Below, piece after piece: positions 1 to 5,185 of a stretch of 19,395 nt of DNA. Numbering within the stretch: the first letter of the stretch is position 1; every line of letters starts with the position of its first letter. The position numbers and the translations under genes are program-made. The stretch comes from Phascolarctobacterium sp. (lineage in GTDB: Bacteria > Bacillota > Negativicutes > Acidaminococcales > Acidaminococcaceae): the NCBI GenBank assembly GCA_019417125.1, contig DXVZ01000167.1, positions 1 to 19,395 of the forward strand, in the 5' to 3' direction. The notes beneath the pieces were generated by a model that saw nothing but the letters and a program-made list of their open reading frames with translations, was not told where the DNA came from and made no database searches.

Positions 1-6
1 ACTTTA

Positions 7-34
7 ATTATATCTTAAAAAATAATTTTTACAA
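7..34 (-). promoter_or_regulatory. Predicted sigma-A-type promoter reading out of the window
   Basis: On the minus strand there is a perfect -10 hexamer TATAAT (7-12) with a -35-like TTGTAA (29-34, four of six consensus bases) 16 bp upstream, in very AT-rich DNA. It lies beyond the flavodoxin terminator and points left, so it probably drives a minus-strand gene outside the window. Bases 1-80 contain nothing else I can recognise. Confidence 0.45.
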
Positions 35-76
35 TCTATTTTACTAAAAAGTCATTAAATTATTTCCCGGGCAACA

Positions 77-106
77 GAAAAACGCCCCTAAAATTTTAGA
101 GGCGTT
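77..106 (-). terminator. Rho-independent terminator of the DUF3793-flavodoxin unit
   Basis: An inverted repeat at 81-106 has outer arms AACGCC/GGCGTT, one mismatch, and inner arms CTAAAA/TTTTAG. Read on the minus strand the hairpin runs into a short T tract. It sits about 65 nt past the flavodoxin stop codon. On the plus strand the downstream sequence is less T-rich, and no plus-strand gene ends here. Confidence 0.8.
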
Positions 107-170
107 GTTTCTGCTTTATGGAGAAATGGATTTTACACAAACGGGGAGGGCCGTTTATGTATATAACATA

Positions 171-593
171 TTAAGCCTTGGCAAGCAGGCTGCCAATTTC
201 CTTGCATTCAAGTTTGGCGGTATCGTCGGGTTCGCCCATAGCAAGTACGCCCGGATGCAAAAGTTCCGCACCGTCTGCCTGTACTCTGGCTTCCCAATCC
301 TGCATGTAGCTGCCGCCCCAGCCGTAAGAGCCGAACAGCACTACTTTTTTGCCTTTTAAGTTATCTTCAAGCATAGTAAAGAAGGGTTCAAATTCGGTTT
401 CTTCCAGTACTTCGGCGCCCATTGCGCTGCACCCAAAAGCAATTTTATCATACGCGGCGGCTTCGTCGGGCGTAATTTCGCTTACGCTTTTTACAACTGC
501 CTGCGCGCCTGCTTCGTTAATGCCTTCGGCAACGGCATCAGCCATCATTTGTGTATTGCCCGTACCGGACCAGTAAATTACAGCAATTTCCAT
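171..593 (-). CDS. Short-chain flavodoxin
   Basis: This is a 140-residue flavodoxin, a small FMN-binding electron carrier of the cytoplasm that can replace ferredoxin in low-potential electron transfer. The N-terminus has a beta strand followed by the FMN phosphate loop SGTGNT (residues 9-14), preceded by Tyr7-Trp8. The 90s loop region contains GSYGWGGSYMQDWE, typical of short anaerobe flavodoxins. The ATG at 591-593 is chosen because it follows AAGGAGG by about 8 nt. A longer in-frame reading to 677 would overlap the upstream DUF3793 gene and add residues without similarity. It lies 14 nt after the DUF3793 stop, so the two genes are probably cotranscribed. A possible iron-responsive operator upstream would fit the classic use of flavodoxin when iron is scarce, but that is inference. 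The specific redox partner is unknown. Confidence 0.93.
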   Translation of the reverse strand: MEIAVIYWSGTGNTQMMADAVAEGINEAGAQAVVKSVSEITPDEAAAYDKIAFGCSAMGAEVLEETEFEPFFTMLEDNLKGKKVVLFGSYGWGGSYMQDWEARVQADGAELLHPGVLAMGEPDDTAKLECKEIGSLLAKA

Positions 594-607
594 CAAAAGT
601 ACCTCCT

Positions 608-1189
608 TTATATCGCAGCGGCGGCAACTTTTAGCGTTGCACCTGTCTGCAATGCCTGCATCAGTTTTTCGCGGCACAGCGTGTATGCGTCAAATAATTT
701 CTGTGCGCGCTCTGCGTTACCGTAAACTTTCCAGTAGCCGCAGCATTTAAAATTGCGTCCTTTATAACGCTTAAAACCTTCTATATCTTCCGGCGGATAG
801 CCGAGAATGATACCAATTTCGTGCGGAAAGCTTTCACCACCCGCAATTTTGCCAGCCAGGCTGTTTAAAAATTCGCTTGCGCTGATATTTTTAGTGTAGC
901 CGTACCGCGCCAGATAGTTTTTTATTACCGTTTGCTCAAACAATTTGTTTACCAGCACACGGTCATATACTAAAATAAGGATATGCTCACGGCAGCGGCA
1001 CAAGAGTTTAAAGCTGGTGCCCTTATCTTTAAACTGCTTTTCGTAATCTGCCAGCACCTTATCCGCCTGCGGCATTAAACGCGCCGGGCAGCTGAACAGG
1101 TTGGCTGGCTTAATGCCTGCCAGCGCCGGTGCTGCATGAAAAGCAAAAAATTCATCTAAATTATTAAAGCCTAAAATTGACTGTGCCAT
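608..1189 (-). CDS. DUF3793 family protein
   Basis: A 193-residue protein that I recognise as DUF3793, a family of unknown function common in anaerobic Firmicutes and often next to a flavodoxin gene, as here. Seen in the sequence: an N-terminal AAPALAGIKPANLFSC segment, a central LLCRCREHILILVYD stretch, and near the C-terminus FKCCGYWKVYGNAERAQKLF, the most characteristic part of the family. It has no signal peptide or membrane segment, so it is probably cytoplasmic. It has several cysteines, including C-x-C and CC pairs that could bind metal or a cofactor, but this is only a possibility. The ATG at 1187-1189 is preferred, with a weak GGTGAT ribosome site. The frame stays open upstream past a TTG at 1249 that has no ribosome site. 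A role in flavodoxin-linked redox chemistry is suggested only by the pairing. Confidence 0.85.
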   Translation of the reverse strand: MAQSILGFNNLDEFFAFHAAPALAGIKPANLFSCPARLMPQADKVLADYEKQFKDKGTSFKLLCRCREHILILVYDRVLVNKLFEQTVIKNYLARYGYTKNISASEFLNSLAGKIAGGESFPHEIGIILGYPPEDIEGFKRYKGRNFKCCGYWKVYGNAERAQKLFDAYTLCREKLMQALQTGATLKVAAAAI

Positions 1190-1213
1190 ACTATCACCAC
1201 AAAAAGAAAGATT

Positions 1214-1307
1214 GCTAACCAAATATTCATCAGGAGGGGCATTGGTCAAAGCGCAGTTATTTAAGCAGTAATCAAAAGAAGAAGGTTCTTTAGAATACTT
1301 GGTTAGC
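1214..1307. repeat. Long-armed inverted repeat in the DUF3793 leader
   Basis: The arms 1214-1228 (GCTAACCAAATATTC) and 1293-1307 (GAATACTTGGTTAGC) are complementary at 14 of 15 positions and enclose 64 nt. In the minus-strand transcript the 3' arm is followed directly by a pyrimidine- and U-rich run (1200-1213). A terminator-like or looped-out leader structure is therefore possible. One arm overlaps the candidate iron box. Confidence 0.55.
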
Positions 1308-1316
1308 TTAATCTAA
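1298..1316. promoter_or_regulatory. Candidate DtxR/IdeR-like iron box
   Basis: Read on the minus strand, the 19 bases TTAGATTAAGCTAACCAAG agree at 14-15 positions with the DtxR/IdeR consensus TTAGGTTAGSCTAACCTAA, recalled from general knowledge, including its dyad symmetry. The site starts just downstream of the predicted DUF3793 -10 box, where a bound repressor could block transcription. A second half-site (TTTGGTTAGC) lies about 80 bp further into the transcript. No regulator gene is present in the window, so the assignment is inference. Confidence 0.4.
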
Positions 1317-1328
1317 CTCACATTTAGA

Positions 1329-1357
1329 AGTATAACATAAAAAGCGTTAGTTAGCAA
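1329..1357 (-). promoter_or_regulatory. Predicted promoter of DUF3793-flavodoxin
   Basis: On the minus strand, TTGCTA (1352-1357, -35) and TATACT (1329-1334, -10) are separated by exactly 17 bp. The start of transcription would fall near 1322, giving a leader of roughly 130 nt before the DUF3793 ATG. The -35 hexamer lies in the loop and arm of the hairpin that terminates the upstream uracil-DNA glycosylase transcript. Confidence 0.6.
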
Positions 1358-1377
1358 CCCCTAACTAACGCTTTTTT
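1339..1377. terminator. Strong bidirectional terminator after the uracil-DNA glycosylase gene
   Basis: A perfect 16-bp inverted repeat AAAAAGCGTTAGTTAG (1339-1354) and its complement (1361-1376) encloses a 6-nt loop. Because the arms begin with A and end with T, there is a T tract in both directions. On the minus strand it lies 18 nt past the stop codon of the uracil-DNA glycosylase gene and should end that transcript. Confidence 0.93.
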
Positions 1378-1394
1378 GTAAAATTTTAATCTTT

Positions 1395-2039
1395 TTAACG
1401 CCTGCTAAACAAACTAAACAGATTGGTTTTTGTTTCGCTCATAAATTTACAATCCGGAACTGCTTCTTCTGCTTTTTTGCGTGCCGCTTCCAAATCGTAA
1501 AAAACGTCCCACTTGGCATGGTTTTGTACATGCGGGTCCGCCAGGCGCAGCAAATACGCCGGATGGTAAGTTGCAATGCAGTCGTACCCCTGGCGGGTTT
1601 TAAACCATCTGCCGCGGTCACGCGTAATGCGCATATCCGGGCTGCCCAAATAGTGCAGGGCTACGCTGCCAAGCGCGACGATAACCTTGGGCTGCAAAAT
1701 AGCCAGTTCTTTTTCCAGCCAGCGCTGTGCGCAAAAATCGGCTTCGGCAAGGTTAGGCGTTCTGTTACCTTTAGGGCGGCACTTAACAATGTTTGTAGTA
1801 AGCACCCTGTCCCTCGTCATTTTGGTTGCCCACAAAGCTTTGTCCAATAGCTGCCCGGAAGGCCCAATCAGCGGGCAGCCGTAGTCATCCTCGACGCCGC
1901 CAGGTCCTTCGCCTATAAACACTATCGGCGAATCTGCACAGCCAAACCAGCCTACAGGCCCTTTGGCAAATTCACATAAATGGCATTCACGGCATTGTTC
2001 CAGCTGCGCTTTTAGCTCTTGTAATGCTTCTTCTTTCAA
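1395..2039 (-). CDS. Family 4 (Fe-S) uracil-DNA glycosylase
   Basis: A 214-residue uracil-DNA glycosylase of the UDG superfamily, family 4, which removes uracil from DNA to start base excision repair. Four cysteines have the family's Fe-S cluster spacing: Cys16 and Cys19 at the N-terminus, then Cys87 and Cys103, 16 residues apart. The active-site motif GEGPG (43-47) is followed by EDDYGCPLIGPSG, and the second motif HPAYLLR is at 159-165. The start is TTG (2037-2039), overlapping the lipase stop as TTGA, with GGGGAG about 12 nt upstream, so translation may be coupled to the lipase. The C-terminal tail past about residue 190 is not needed for the fold. It ends in LFSLF plus a few residues, a possible clamp-binding peptide. 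The pairing with a secreted lipase has no obvious functional logic. Confidence 0.93.
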   Translation of the reverse strand: MKEEALQELKAQLEQCRECHLCEFAKGPVGWFGCADSPIVFIGEGPGGVEDDYGCPLIGPSGQLLDKALWATKMTRDRVLTTNIVKCRPKGNRTPNLAEADFCAQRWLEKELAILQPKVIVALGSVALHYLGSPDMRITRDRGRWFKTRQGYDCIATYHPAYLLRLADPHVQNHAKWDVFYDLEAARKKAEEAVPDCKFMSETKTNLFSLFSRR

Positions 2040-3466
2040 TTTTCAATCTCTCCCCAAGCAATCCACTGCGGTGTTTTGTTGTATATTGTTTTTATAAACG
2101 GCAAGTATTGTTTTAGCTGGTCGCGCCCTTCCTTTGCAGCGTAAACAGCGGCGTGCATATTGCCAGATACCGGCGATACCAGCTTGCTGATGCTGATTAC
2201 GTTTACCAGCCCGCCGTTTGCATTAAACACACTTTGGTTCATATTAATATACCAGTTTTCGCTGCGCTGCGGCTGGTGCCCGTCAATTTCGGCAATGATG
2301 ATGTAGTCCGCGCCGACCGCCTTTGCTTCATTAATAAAGTAATTCAGCGGGTAAATCTCCTGCTGGTAAAGTTTGATGTTGTCGTCCATTATAATATAGC
2401 GCGGCAGCATGCTTTGGTATTCCGAAAGCAAAAAACTTTGGATATCAGGCATATACGGGCGTTTTTCCAGCGCGCGGCTGGCGCCAATCCACACTGCTAC
2501 CAACGGCTCGCCGCCGTTAAGCTGCTGCATGGGCGTTTTTTGTATCAGCCCGGCATCCTGCGCTTCGTGCAGCGCTTCAAAATAGTTGTGCAGAGAAACA
2601 TCAAAATACATTGCCATATCGTGCTGCTGTGTTGCAAGTTTTGGCGATACGCTGTATTTATACTGCTTGCCAAACTGTTTGTAGCCGCCGAAAAAAGTTT
2701 GCAGGCTGCCCGGAATCGGGTCTGCCGTGTTAGTAATACGCCACAGCAAAATCTTATCTCCGTAAACGTCGGCAAAAGCGCCGTTGCCTATTGCCGGTGC
2801 GCCAAAGGTAATTACCGGCACGCGCCATTTTTCAACGCCCATGCTCACAAGGCGTTCCGCCATCAGCGTGGCAACCGCGCCGCCCAGGCTGTGCCCGGTA
2901 AGCAGCACCCTTACTTTGGGGTTATTTTTAATTTCATCAACAAACTGTTTGCTTTTGCTGCCGTCCTCCATAGTAGCTTCCAAAACGGTGTTTACATAAT
3001 CGTTAAAGCCTTTGTGCACCATCGGCACAGTTTCGTCAGGCTTTGTTTTGGCGGCAAAATCCTTAAACTCCTGCACCGTTGTGCCGCCGTAAGGCACCTG
3101 TTCGGTATCAAGGTTTATCTTCCAGTCGCTTTTATTGGCGCTGCCGCGGAAGCCTACAACATAAAAATCAACGTCCTGTTCTTTAATGTGGTTTTTGGCT
3201 ATGACAAAGCTGCTGTCCACCCTGCCGTCCTTTAATTTAAACGGCACAATCTCCCAGCCGTAGTCGCGCAAATAAGCAATTTCCGGCGCTTGCTGCGGGT
3301 CGTAAATGCCAATGCACAGCCCCGCTGCGATATTTACTGCTTCGGTAAAATAATAATGCCGGACTATTTCCTTCTTTTCATCTGCCGTTGGCGCAGCAGC
3401 GAAAGCCTGCGCGGCAAAGCATAAAAGGCATACGCAAATTGTTAAAATAAATTTTAGCTTTTTCAT
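2036..3466 (-). CDS. Secreted class 3 (alpha/beta-hydrolase) lipase with extra C-terminal domain
   Basis: A 476-residue protein with a clear signal peptide: Lys-rich N-terminus, hydrophobic core 6-20, likely cleavage after AFA near residue 23. Residues about 30-300 form a class 3 lipase domain. FRGS (106-109) is the oxyanion region, GHSLGG carries the nucleophile Ser193, and Asp249 (in TADPIP) and His293 (in SLHNYF) are likely the other triad members. It probably hydrolyses ester lipids outside the cytoplasmic membrane; the substrate is unknown. Residues about 305-476 are a second domain I cannot assign. The segment EAKAVGADYIIIAEIDG recalls the CsgG/FlgT-like fold of envelope proteins, but this is weak. 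The ATG has only a weak AGGT ribosome site. The gene has its own extended -10 promoter and overlaps the uracil-DNA glycosylase start. Confidence 0.88.
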   Translation of the reverse strand: MKKLKFILTICVCLLCFAAQAFAAAPTADEKKEIVRHYYFTEAVNIAAGLCIGIYDPQQAPEIAYLRDYGWEIVPFKLKDGRVDSSFVIAKNHIKEQDVDFYVVGFRGSANKSDWKINLDTEQVPYGGTTVQEFKDFAAKTKPDETVPMVHKGFNDYVNTVLEATMEDGSKSKQFVDEIKNNPKVRVLLTGHSLGGAVATLMAERLVSMGVEKWRVPVITFGAPAIGNGAFADVYGDKILLWRITNTADPIPGSLQTFFGGYKQFGKQYKYSVSPKLATQQHDMAMYFDVSLHNYFEALHEAQDAGLIQKTPMQQLNGGEPLVAVWIGASRALEKRPYMPDIQSFLLSEYQSMLPRYIIMDDNIKLYQQEIYPLNYFINEAKAVGADYIIIAEIDGHQPQRSENWYINMNQSVFNANGGLVNVISISKLVSPVSGNMHAAVYAAKEGRDQLKQYLPFIKTIYNKTPQWIAWGEIEN

Positions 3467-3498
3467 AATAATACCTGCTTTACTAACAATTTACTTTA

Positions 3499-3507
3499 AT
3501 TATAGCA
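3499..3507 (-). promoter_or_regulatory. Extended -10 promoter of the lipase unit
   Basis: On the minus strand TGCTATAAT is a perfect -10 hexamer (3499-3504) with the extended TGn element. No good -35 hexamer is present at 16-18 bp. It lies between the cold-shock gene terminator and the lipase ATG, about 33 nt upstream of that ATG. Confidence 0.6.
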
Positions 3508-3528
3508 TTTTGCACCGCAAACATAAAT

Positions 3529-3561
3529 AAAAAGAACGCATCTTCAAAAGAAAATGCGTTC
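3529..3561 (-). terminator. Rho-independent terminator of the cold-shock gene
   Basis: On the minus strand GAACGCATTTTC pairs with GAAGATGCGTTC (12 bp with one G-U) around a TTTT loop at 3534-3561, followed by TTTTT. It starts about 54 nt past the cold-shock stop codon and separates that gene from the lipase. Confidence 0.92.
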
Positions 3562-3614
3562 CGTTTTGTTCATAAGCCGAGTCTATATAATTAATTGGGA
3601 TTAATAACTATATA

Positions 3615-3812
3615 TTACAGACGAACAACGTTTGCAGCTTGCTCGCCGCGGGGACCTTCAACTACGTCAAATTCCACAGCTTGGCCTTCTTCAAGGGTTT
3701 TGAATCCATCAGCCTGAATTGCGGAGAAATGTACGAATACGTCGCCGCCTTCTTCACGTTCAATGAAACCGTAACCTTTTTCTGCATTAAACCATTTTAC
3801 TTTGCCAGTCAT
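3615..3812 (-). CDS. Cold-shock domain protein (CspA/CspB family)
   Basis: A 65-residue single-domain cold-shock protein, a small five-stranded beta barrel that binds single-stranded RNA and DNA and acts as an RNA chaperone. It starts MTGKVKWFNAEKGYGFIE, which contains RNP1 (KGYGFIE), and then has RNP2 (VFVHFSAI). It ends QAANVVRL, the usual family end. The ATG at 3810-3812 is chosen because AGGAGG (3823-3828) lies 10 nt upstream and the length equals the family norm. A longer frame to 3866 runs into the promoter region. It has its own promoter and terminator. The predicted leader of about 60 nt is moderate, and I cannot say whether it carries a cold-responsive structure. Confidence 0.96.
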   Translation of the reverse strand: MTGKVKWFNAEKGYGFIEREEGGDVFVHFSAIQADGFKTLEEGQAVEFDVVEGPRGEQAANVVRL

Positions 3813-3877
3813 CTTTTCTGGGCCTCCTAAAAATATAACTTTAAGCGCGCTCACACTTCCTCGCACTCACTCCGCCT

Positions 3878-3906
3878 ATTATACCCTATCACTATCAATA
3901 AAGCAA
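3878..3906 (-). promoter_or_regulatory. Promoter of the cold-shock gene
   Basis: On the minus strand TTGCTT (3901-3906) and a perfect TATAAT (3878-3883) are separated by exactly 17 bp. Transcription would begin near 3871, about 60 nt before the ATG. A GATAGTGATAG direct repeat lies in the spacer. Confidence 0.75.
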
Positions 3907-3934
3907 GGAAATTTAGGGAAAATTACAAATATTT

Positions 3935-4198
3935 TCAGTTTATTATGCTTGATTGGTTACGTTTTATTAAAGTTAGCTTCTGCATATGGCTTAGCTGCTT
4001 AATGGCATATTCGCGTTTTAAGGCTTCGGCTTTATCTGCCAGTTCTTCGCTGTAAACAAGTTCCACCGGTGCGTGGCTGCGCGTATATTTTGCCCCATGC
4101 CCGCTTTGGTGCGCTTTTACGCGGCGGGCTAAATTATTAGTCCAGCCGGTGTAAAGCGAACCGTCAGCGCAGCGCAGAATATATACATAGGCAGGCAT
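3935..4198 (-). CDS. GIY-YIG domain protein, UPF0213 family
   Basis: An 87-residue protein consisting of little more than a GIY-YIG nuclease fold. The family motif appears as YVYILRC (residues 4-10) followed by SLYTGWTNNLARRVKAH, with the conserved arginine after the YTG triplet. A glutamate in the segment around EALKREYAIKQLS is the likely metal ligand. This matches UPF0213 (YhbQ/YazA-like) proteins, whose cellular role is poorly defined; some members degrade or nick nucleic acids. The start ATG shares its A with the TAA stop of the peptidyl-prolyl isomerase gene (TAATG), so the two are probably translated in a coupled way. There is no clear terminator between its stop and the cold-shock promoter. 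Confidence 0.88.
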   Translation of the reverse strand: MPAYVYILRCADGSLYTGWTNNLARRVKAHQSGHGAKYTRSHAPVELVYSEELADKAEALKREYAIKQLSHMQKLTLIKRNQSSIIN

Positions 4199-4668
4199 TA
4201 TTTTACAACTTCAACTTTTTCCATTACAACCGGTTCAATCGGGCGGTCGCGGAAATCGGTCGGCACAACACCGATTAGGCGTACTCTGTCCATACCTTCC
4301 ACAATGCGTCCAAAGATGGCGTGATGCCCGTCAAGCCACGGCGTAGGCGCCAGCGTAATGAAGAATTGGCTGCCGCCGGTGTTAGGGCCTGCGTTTGCCA
4401 TGGAAAGCACGCCCTCATCGTCGTGTTTTAATCCTTCGCCAAACTCATCTTTAATTTTGTAACCGGGGCCGCCCATGCCTGTGCCGGTCGGGTCGCCGCC
4501 CTGAATCATAAAACCGTCGATAACACGGTGGAAGATAATGCCATTATAAAAGCCTTTGTTTACCAAATCTAAAAAGTTTTTGGCAGTATTCGGCGCTTTG
4601 TCCTCAAAAATTTCAGCAACAAATTCGCCTTTATTGGTTGTAAATTTAACTTTGCTGTTTTCGCTCAT
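4198..4668 (-). CDS. Cyclophilin-type peptidyl-prolyl cis-trans isomerase
   Basis: A 156-residue single-domain cyclophilin that catalyses cis-trans isomerisation of X-Pro bonds during protein folding. Without a signal peptide it should be cytoplasmic. Hallmarks: FHRVIDGFMIQGGDP with the catalytic Arg of FHRV, then GVLSMANAGPNTGGSQFFIT, and TPWLDGHHAIFG with the conserved Trp. The ATG at 4666-4668 is chosen because GGAGG (4676-4680) lies 7 nt upstream and it matches the usual start; an upstream in-frame ATG at 4686 overlaps no ribosome site. It is the first gene of a two-gene unit with the GIY-YIG protein and has its own promoter after the ribosomal terminator. It resembles PpiB, but I leave the symbol open. 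Confidence 0.94.
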   Translation of the reverse strand: MSENSKVKFTTNKGEFVAEIFEDKAPNTAKNFLDLVNKGFYNGIIFHRVIDGFMIQGGDPTGTGMGGPGYKIKDEFGEGLKHDDEGVLSMANAGPNTGGSQFFITLAPTPWLDGHHAIFGRIVEGMDRVRLIGVVPTDFRDRPIEPVVMEKVEVVK

Positions 4669-4701
4669 TAGTATGCCTCCGTTCATTATTGTTATGCTTT
4701 T

Positions 4702-4731
4702 ATTTTACACAATTAAGCACGCCTGCGGCAA
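4702..4731 (-). promoter_or_regulatory. Predicted promoter of the peptidyl-prolyl isomerase unit
   Basis: On the minus strand TTGCCG (4726-4731) and TAAAAT (4702-4707) are 18 bp apart. A 9-bp direct repeat, CACGCCTGC on the plus strand, occurs at 4718-4726 and 4744-4752 and touches the -35 box. It could be an operator or chance. Confidence 0.5.
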
Positions 4732-4773
4732 GTGTTTATTGCACACGCCTGCTTAAAACATGTTTAAACAAAC

Positions 4774-4804
4774 AAAAAAACAGCGGTTTTTCCGCTGTCT
4801 TTTT
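4774..4804 (-). terminator. Terminator of the S10-spc-alpha supercluster
   Basis: A perfect 7-bp stem ACAGCGG/CCGCTGT (4780-4786 with 4792-4798) with a 5-nt loop runs into seven T residues on the minus strand. It starts about 30 nt past the rplQ stop and marks the end of the ribosomal operon. Confidence 0.92.
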
Positions 4805-4828
4805 GTATATATTAGCTGTTTATACCAA

Positions 4829-5167
4829 TCAGATGAGCTCGATAATTGCCATTTCAGCAGCGTCACCGCGGCGGGGACCAACTCTGTAAATACGGGTAAA
4901 GCCGCCCTGGCGGTCTGCGTATTTAGGAGCGATCTCGTTAAACAGTTTTCTCGTTGCTTCTTCGTCCACGAGCTCAGCCATTACCAGACGGCGTGCATGA
5001 AGGTCGCCGCGTTTAGCCAAAGTAATCAATTTAGCAGCTTCTTTGCTTACTTCCTTAGCTTTAGTTACGGTAGTTTCGATTCTCTCGTGTTTGAAGAAAG
5101 AACTTAAAATGCTGCGGAACAATGCTTTACGGTTGCTGGAATTGCGGCCCAGTTTTCTGTATGCCAT
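4829..5167 (-). CDS. rplQ: 50S ribosomal protein L17
   Basis: L17 (bL17), 112 residues, binds 23S rRNA near the exit-tunnel face of the large subunit. The N-terminus YRKLGRNSSNRKALFR and the C-terminal GGFTRIYRVGPRRGDAAEMAIIEL are the family signatures. The length is the normal short Firmicute form. It follows rpoA by 18 nt and is the last gene of the cluster, before a strong terminator. Its ribosome site is a G-rich GGGGGT rather than the AGGAGG seen at most neighbours. Confidence 0.98.
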   Translation of the reverse strand: MAYRKLGRNSSNRKALFRSILSSFFKHERIETTVTKAKEVSKEAAKLITLAKRGDLHARRLVMAELVDEEATRKLFNEIAPKYADRQGGFTRIYRVGPRRGDAAEMAIIELI

Positions 5168-5185
5168 TTGTTTCCGACCCCCTTC

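Noticed and set aside
594..677. N-terminal extension of the flavodoxin frame
   Set aside because: It would overlap the DUF3793 gene and bypass a strong AAGGAGG site. The flavodoxin fold begins at the internal ATG.
1190..1249. N-terminal extension of DUF3793 from a TTG at 1249
   Set aside because: No ribosome binding site precedes the TTG, and the added residues do not resemble the family. The frame is open further upstream, so I cannot fully exclude a longer protein.
2153..3235. Long open frame (360 codons) on the plus strand opposite the lipase gene
   Set aside because: The minus-strand frame has a signal peptide, a lipase motif and a full triad. The plus frame has no recognisable motif and is Phe/His/Tyr-rich, as expected of an antisense shadow.
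3590..3601. A 12-base sequence, ATTAATTGGGAT, shared with 19300-19311, each just past a stop codon (cold-shock gene and tuf)
   Set aside because: Several exact 12-base matches are expected by chance in an AT-rich 19-kb window, and no structure is associated with it.
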